Positions 18,892 to 23,968 of a DNA stretch of 23,968 nucleotides are shown here, piece after piece; position 1 is the stretch's first letter, and every line of letters starts with the position of its first letter. The translations under genes were made by a program, and so were the position numbers. Source of the DNA: Volvariella volvacea V23 (lineage: Eukaryota > Basidiomycota > Agaricomycetes > Agaricales > Pluteaceae); assembly GCA_000349905.1 (NCBI GenBank), contig KB722767.1:299299-323266 (forward strand), in the 5' to 3' direction. The notes under the pieces were generated by a model, which saw nothing but the letters and a program-made list of their open reading frames with translations, did no database searches and was not told the origin of the DNA.

Positions 18892-20103
18892 ATGGCGTCT
18901 TTGCTTAGAGCTTACAAGTGAGTACATGCCATAACGGTGGAAGCGGTGGCGGATGCAGTTGTCTTGTCGAAAAAGAGTTTATGTGTTATGTTTTGCGTCG
19001 CCATCCTTGTTCTGGTCGTTCTGGCATGAGCATAAGTTTACACGACAACTTTGCTTCCAGTGCGGCTTTGCTCAAGAGACCTATGCTTGCGCAATCTGTG
19101 ACCGCGATGGCGCTTTTTGGGCTTGGGGATGTCATTGCTCAGCAGGCTGTGGAGAAAAAAGGGAAGAATCACGATGTGAGTGAAACTTGACGCTACTGTA
19201 TGCTGCCACAGTTTGTGTGATTGCTAACTGGATGCAAATCTTTGTTTCCTTGTCGTGGTTGCTCTTATCGTCTTGTATGCTCGTCACATTGACTTGTAGT
19301 TCATGAGAACTGCGCGTCTGTCATTCTATGGAGGTGTGTTCTAGCCGCCCCACTCCCCCAATTCTATTGGAGACCTTATCGGAGTTTAGGTGCAATGTTC
19401 GGACCGGCGCTGACAATATGGTATCAATTCCTAAATCGACTCAAGTTTGCCAGTCCAGCGAGAGGTGTCATCTACCGAGTACGTCCTATTTTTCTGGATA
19501 CTTTGTGGAGGCCTGATTTCCGTGTCTTTGTAGGTTTGGCTTGATCAAGCTGTTCTTACACCAGGTATGGTCTTGCAAATGCTTGCTTATGGGAAGATGC
19601 ATTGAATTTATATTTCCGGTTTAGGTGCTGTCGCGTTCTTCTTCGGTGCCATGAGCGTGTTGGAGGGTAAGCCGCATGAGGCAGCGGGTAGGATACAAGA
19701 GGTAAGCATTTGGTTTCTGGATAGCTGCGGTTTAGAGACGCAGTGCTGATACTTTGATGATAGAACTACGTTCCCACTTTGATTCGTAATTGGTAAGCGC
19801 ATTTTTTTTCGCGCCCATGTACGATATATAATCCTTTTTATAGGGGCGTTTTTATCCCAACCCAAATCATCAACTTTGCGATCATCCCACACCATCTGAG
19901 GTTTGTCACTGTTAGCGTTGTCAGTTTGTTTTGGAGTGAGTCACTATCTCACCTGCATGATCGAATATCTCATTCACCCCCTCACAGATACATATCTGAG
20001 TGCCGTCAACGCCCGCCAAAGCAAACTCCTTCCCAGCAACGAATCCAGCGCAACAATCGAAAAGGTGGAGGATGGCGAATCCGTAAAAGGCCCGAATTCA
20101 TAG
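18892..20103 (+). CDS. Mpv17/PMP22 family membrane protein (gene F, 202 aa)
   Basis: Nine exons: 18892-18917, 19061-19175, 19300-19333, 19390-19478, 19534-19564, 19625-19701, 19764-19792, 19844-19935 and 19988-20103. Phase is continuous, giving 202 residues, normal for the family. Family marks: Y8 N9 then LLKRPMLAQSVTAMALFGLGD, AVLTPG, and the C-terminal signature NWGVFIPTQIINFAIIP with HHLRFVTVSVVSLFWNTYLS. Four hydrophobic segments are expected. Mpv17/Sym1 proteins sit in the mitochondrial inner membrane and PMP22/Woronin-sorting relatives in peroxisomes. The sequence does not settle which applies, and the final 25 residues are polar and variable. An AATAAA follows directly after the stop (20104-20109). 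Confidence 0.93.
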
Positions 20104-21387
20104 AATAAATTATTTCTGTACGGCTGGCTTTCCCTTTTACTATACCTGAGAAACGTTGCTTTTCCACGTCACGTCAAAAATTCTGCTGCGCAAAGCCAAG
20201 TAGATTGCTAAGGGATAGAGAGATCGGGTCACCTCGCCGAGCAGGGAAATTGCAGTACATACCTTGAGCATTTATAGAAGTCAACGAGCGCCTTGCGTAC
20301 TCGTGTACAATCCTGTAAAGCCCCTAATGGTTAGTCTTGTTGTGGAAGAGTGCCATTCGTTCTGCCTCTTTAAAATTCACTTCAAGCCCCCTCTAAACGC
20401 CCGCCAGATGGCCCAGGTCAGCCTGATACTAGCCAGTGTTCTGTGTGTGGTCTGATGTTTTGACCGCCCTGTGGCGGGGCAGTACACTGGTGGCTATGCA
20501 CTCGTCCTTGATTACGCCCAAATACCGCCCTATTACTCCAGAACTCTTATCCAGGCCATCCATCAGCGGACGCATAAATTGCGTTTGGAAATTCCCAAGT
20601 TACCATGGTTGCCAAGACGCGCTCGGCGCTGTGCAATCATCACGATGCTGGGCCCTTGGGGTATCACGGTCAGCGGTTGTATGGCATTGATGAATCTCGG
20701 ATGACGAACAGGGTGCTCTTCGTGGGCTGAGGCCACGCCCAGCGTGATAGGTAACGATGTCATACCTACTGCAACCTGTGGGCTCGGGACTCACTTCAAC
20801 CGCAGCTGGACTCCCACCACCACAGAGAGTTCCTGTGTATGCCCCCAACTTGCGATGTTGGCGCATCATTTCAGTTGTGGACCAGATCTACCCATTCTTC
20901 CGTGAACCGAGCACAGAATTTGCAAATGGATCTTCATGAGCTGCGAGTGCCCCGTAGTCCTCAATTGGGAACTGCCATCTAGGTCCCTAGTTATGTACAC
21001 CCTCAGGTCTGGTTGCCCCACCACTCCTCCCCCCCTCTTCCAGGCGTCCGGGCCCCCCCATCAACGGCGCACTGCCTTTTTTCATTTTTTGTCCTTGATG
21101 CCGTGTTACAGTCGCTGAAACGAATCATTACAATTACGCCCGTCCCTTCTGACCTGCCAGTTGCGTGTGGTTATAAATATGCCGCAGGGCGGGGAAGACG
21201 GAAGCTTTCTCCCCTCTGCGACCTTCTATTCGTTTTCTGGTCGTCTGCCTGTGCTTGCGCTTTCTCCCTCCATTGAACCTTCCCTGGGCGCTTCCCGCTT
21301 GATTTGTCCACTTTTACGAATACCCCAAGTACCTCCATCAACAGTCCTTGCTGCGCACTTTTTTCTTCAACTTTACAAACAATCGGG
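20104..21387. other. Intergenic between genes F and G
   Basis: About 1.3 kb. AATAAA at 20104-20109 may act in 3' processing of F. Short open frames on both strands between 20436 and 20869 overlap one another and carry no motif. Near the right end lie a C-rich tract (21017-21060) and a TATA-like word. No RNA gene or mobile element was recognised. Confidence 0.45.
21171..21181 (+). promoter_or_regulatory. TATA-like box of gene G
   Basis: TTATAAATAT lies about 210 bp before the ATG of G and is followed by CT-rich DNA, the common promoter arrangement in basidiomycetes. It is a sequence match only. Confidence 0.4.
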
Positions 21388-22547
21388 ATGCCTGCTACCA
21401 CAATATACCACCGAGTCAACCACAACGACCGCTTCGACCCCCGTCGCAAACTCGTCACCTCGCCGATATTCTCCGCAAAAGTGCTGGCATTCATACGGCT
21501 GCTGTTTGCTGCATATAGTCTGGGGACGTTTTTCTTTACGCTCTTCTTTGAGATTTTTGAGTTGAAGACGGGACAAAAGTGAGTCCATGATTTTTTTTAT
21601 CACGTTGGGCAGTTGTTTACCGCTGGGCGTTGTGGCGGAACCTTGGTATTTATAGATTCCTTTGTTTCTTCACCAATCTCTCCTACTCTGGTCTATGCGG
21701 ATACTTTTCTATAGCGGGCTATCATACCCTCAAATACGCCAAACATAGCGAGGAGGCGTATCCACTGCAAAGGTGGTCAAAGGTGTTTCAGTGGTTACAT
21801 CTGATGTTGTTGGCCACAATTACAACGTTCCGTGAGTATCGGACTGTATTAATGGGTTGTTCATATGGCTTATTGCGCCTCGTGGTGCAGCAATAATCGT
21901 TACCGTCGTGTTCTGGGGACTTTTGCTTCCAACGCAATCTTTTGACACGACGTATGACCGTGAGTTTCCGTTTTTGCCCTCTTCGTTGTCACATGGTGCT
22001 CAAAAATTCCCATGTTTTGTCAAATAGTATGGGCAGATATCTCTGTGCATGCGCTAAACGCCGTCTTTGCCCTCTTTGAAATCCTATTTACCAACACCCC
22101 ACCGGCGGAATGGAAAATGCTCATTCCGTGCATCGTAATACAAGGTCTATATCTAGGCGTCGCTTACATCACAAAGGCTACACAAGGCTTCTATCGTACG
22201 TCCCTTTACTCTTTCGTATCCTCGAAACTTCTCTCACTATCAACTTCCCATCTCTTGAATACACCACACGCCTGCATCCACGTACGCATACAGCCTACCC
22301 ATTCCTTGATCCCGCAGAGGAAGGCCCCCTAGTCGCAGCCTACATCGTCGGCATCGCGGTCGCCGAAATCGTCGTCTTCGCCATCGTCCGTTTCATCGTC
22401 GTCGGCAGGGAGAAGCTGGCGATCAAGTTGAAGCGTGTGCCGACGGTGCCTACTGTGGAGGTGTTTGGGAATGACAAGTTTAATACCAAGTCTCAAGGGT
22501 TTATGCAATGGGTGGAGTTTAATGATTCGAGGAGTTCGTTTGCTTGA
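21388..22547 (+). CDS. FAR-17a/AIG1-like integral membrane protein (gene G, 285 aa)
   Basis: Five exons: 21388-21578, 21656-21831, 21891-21959, 22028-22195 and 22294-22547. The joined protein is 285 residues with six hydrophobic segments. The layout matches the fungal FAR-17a/AIG1 family: FFTNLSYSG (68-76), FSIAGYHTLKYA, QRWSKVFQWLH, VFWGLLLPTQ, ISVHALNAVFALFEILF (150-166), YLGVAYI and YPFLDPAEEGPLVAAYIVG. In human AIG1 and ADTRP a conserved Thr and His form the active site for hydrolysing branched fatty-acid esters of hydroxy fatty acids. Thr70 and His153 here sit at the equivalent positions as far as can be judged by eye, so a lipid-hydrolase role is possible. It likely resides in the ER or plasma membrane. 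It converges on gene H. Confidence 0.82.
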
Positions 22548-22922
22548 TGGGGGTTCTGGGTTGTTGAGTTGGTTGGTTGGTTTGGGAGAGGGGTGTGTAG
22601 AGTTTGAAATGTTACCTTGCGTAGATGCATCTAAGGTCTACCAGAGGAGACCATCAGGACGCTCTGGTGAATAATTGTTCTTAATTTATGTTTGAAAACT
22701 TGCTATACCATGCTGTATTTATTATCGTAGATACGTTTTCGTTTCGAACGATGTCGTGTTTAAAATGTACTTTGCAACTAAATGATAGATCTCTACACGA
22801 ATGTTCATTGATGGTACAGCGCCAGGATATGAGCGGGTGCTGGTCGATGAAGTAATGAGTGGGTACTATGAGGCGTGGATGCATAGCACACCTAATCGCG
22901 GAGTGTGCTATACAGGACTACT
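22548..22922. other. Convergent 3' region between genes G (+) and H (-)
   Basis: About 375 bp holding both 3' ends. On the - strand AATAAA occurs at 22718-22723, about 200 bases past the stop of H. No gene was seen. Confidence 0.45.
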
Positions 22923-23847
22923 TCATATCGCATCTGATCCCCTCCATCGCATTTCGACCTCCTCAAACACTGCAACTCTTTTAACAACCGCGAAACCCAA
23001 CCTTTCTAGCAGGGCAATACTCGGCAAATTCTTATCAGAAACTCTGGCCACTAGGCACTCGGGCGGGACGGGCAGCGGATGGCTTGGGGCTAGCGTTGGC
23101 CATATGTGTGCTTGGGGTGTGGTATCACTGAGATCGGAAATCCCATTTGTAGCGATTATCCAGAGATCCAGGCGATGGGTGGCATAGGACAACATTAATT
23201 TCAGAGCTTCCGATGCACAACCACGACGTCGGTAAGCTGGCTCTTTGGAAGTTGTCAGGTTCGTTGTAAAAACATATTGTGCAGGCTTGAAGCATACCAG
23301 CAATCATAATCTCCACCTCTGCCTCGAATGAATCATCCTCTTCCTCTGGTTTTTCATTGGCTTTTGTAGGTGATTCTCGGGTGGTACCAACATGAGTCGG
23401 AGGTGTTCCTTTCAGAAACAGATTGACGTCCCCAATCATTGGCAGGGCGTCCAAACGGGCGTCATCTAGATCCCAAAATTCTATCCCAGGGGATAGCTGT
23501 TCATTTGTCCGAGCGAGGACAATAAAAGTCAATTTATCCTCGTCTTCTCTCCATTTTCCTGTACGCATTGATCCCAATTTCAATGAGAAGCGGACAATAA
23601 CGCGGGACCCACTCTGCATTTCGTATTCTTCCTCTAGGCTCAAGGGCTCACTTGCAGTTAGAGTCCTCAATTCTTCGCTTTTCATCCATTTGTGGTATTT
23701 CTGGAATGATTGAAGCCCTTGGTCAACAAATACGATCTTGAGTGATCTAAGGTGCGGAACATACCAACGTACAGGGACGTGTTTGGCCTCGTAGGGTACG
23801 AGGACCACCTTGCTGCCCGCTATCACTGTCTTTGCGTTGGCCCTCAT
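22923..23847 (-). CDS. NAT9: N-acetyltransferase 9 (NAT9)-like GNAT protein (gene H, 247 aa)
   Basis: Four exons on the - strand: 23847-23773, 23700-23613, 23558-23298 and 23242-22923. Introns are 72, 54 and 55 bp, giving 247 residues. The NAT9 hallmarks are in order: GSKVVLVPYEAKHVPKYHKW (11-30), LRTLTASEPLSLEEEYEMQ, DKLTFIVLAR, MIGDVNLFL, and the acetyl-CoA loop EPAYRRRGCASEAL with the R-x-x-G-x-A core (146-151). The end is NLPSIALLERLGF. A charged loop (TKANEKPEEEDD) and about 25 extra residues before the last strand (SDTTPQAHIWPTLAPSHPLP) enlarge it compared with a minimal GNAT. NAT9 is reported in flies to act on tubulin and microtubule stability; the fungal role is not known to me. It is likely cytosolic. 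Confidence 0.93.
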
Positions 23848-23968
23848 GTCCGTCGGCGTCGACGGGATTAAAAGACGGCGACAAAACCGTCATCTCGCGT
23901 GTAACTGTGACAAGTGTAACATTTCGCGATACGTGACATCGTAGTCAATGCATTTGGCGTTCAACATA
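23848..23968. promoter_or_regulatory. Upstream region of gene H, cut by the window edge
   Basis: Only 121 bp are visible. No clear promoter word was assigned. Confidence 0.3.

Noticed and set aside
20436..20869. Overlapping short open frames on both strands between genes F and G
   Set aside because: No similarity to any family recognised, no splice-supported extension.
22801..23187. 128-codon + strand open frame
   Set aside because: Antisense to the last exon of the NAT9-like gene, which is well supported.
3713..23847. Biosynthetic gene cluster or defence island
   Set aside because: The neighbouring genes (transporter, SH3-TBC, F-box, Mpv17, AIG1-like, NAT9) share no pathway; no synthase, tailoring enzyme or NLR-type protein is present.

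Overview
This window looks like nuclear DNA from a basidiomycete, most likely a mushroom-forming agaricomycete. Genes are compact and cut by many short GT-AG introns of about 54-143 bp. The F-box/LRR gene, the Crinkler-header gene, the FAR-17a/AIG1-type membrane protein and the chromodomain Ty3/gypsy element all fit. Exon models were built by hand from splice signals and reading phase, without transcript data.

Left part (1-3712): an AT-rich, decayed Ty3/gypsy chromovirus-type retrotransposon on the + strand. It shows RNase H, HHCC zinc finger, DDE integrase, GPY/F, chromodomain and then a dUTPase-like segment that is cut short. A 698-bp solo LTR of another element sits inside it on the - strand (696-1393), flanked by the 5-bp duplication GAAAA. 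Thirteen in-frame stops, and probably the loss of the third integrase catalytic residue, can be explained by C:G-to-T:A changes. Another LTR-like, gene-free stretch (3016-3712) runs up to the stop codon of the first host gene.

Host genes: (A) 3713-4447 -, a conserved fungal protein of unknown function; (B) 4640-5412 +, divergent from A, two Crinkler-type ubiquitin-like header domains in tandem with no effector domain; a 2-kb gap with one doubtful small ORF and some palindromes; (C) 7487-8462 +, a GPR1/FUN34/YaaH acetate-transporter family protein; (D) 9230-14951 +, a protein of about 1,800 residues with an N-terminal SH3-like domain, a long disordered middle (containing a 100-N assembly gap) and a C-terminal TBC domain whose two catalytic fingers look degenerate; (E) 15880-18359 +, an F-box/LRR-like protein with an interrupted F-box; (F) 18892-20103 +, an Mpv17/PMP22 membrane protein; (G) 21388-22547 +, a six-helix FAR-17a/AIG1-like protein; (H) 22923-23847 -, an N-acetyltransferase of the NAT9 type, convergent with G.

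The genes do not form an evident pathway or biosynthetic cluster. They read as ordinary housekeeping and regulatory loci next to a transposon-rich border. The least ordinary items are the effector-less double Crinkler header, the SH3-TBC protein with missing fingers, and the nested, transition-decayed retroelement with chromodomain plus dUTPase. I saw no tRNA, rRNA or CRISPR.
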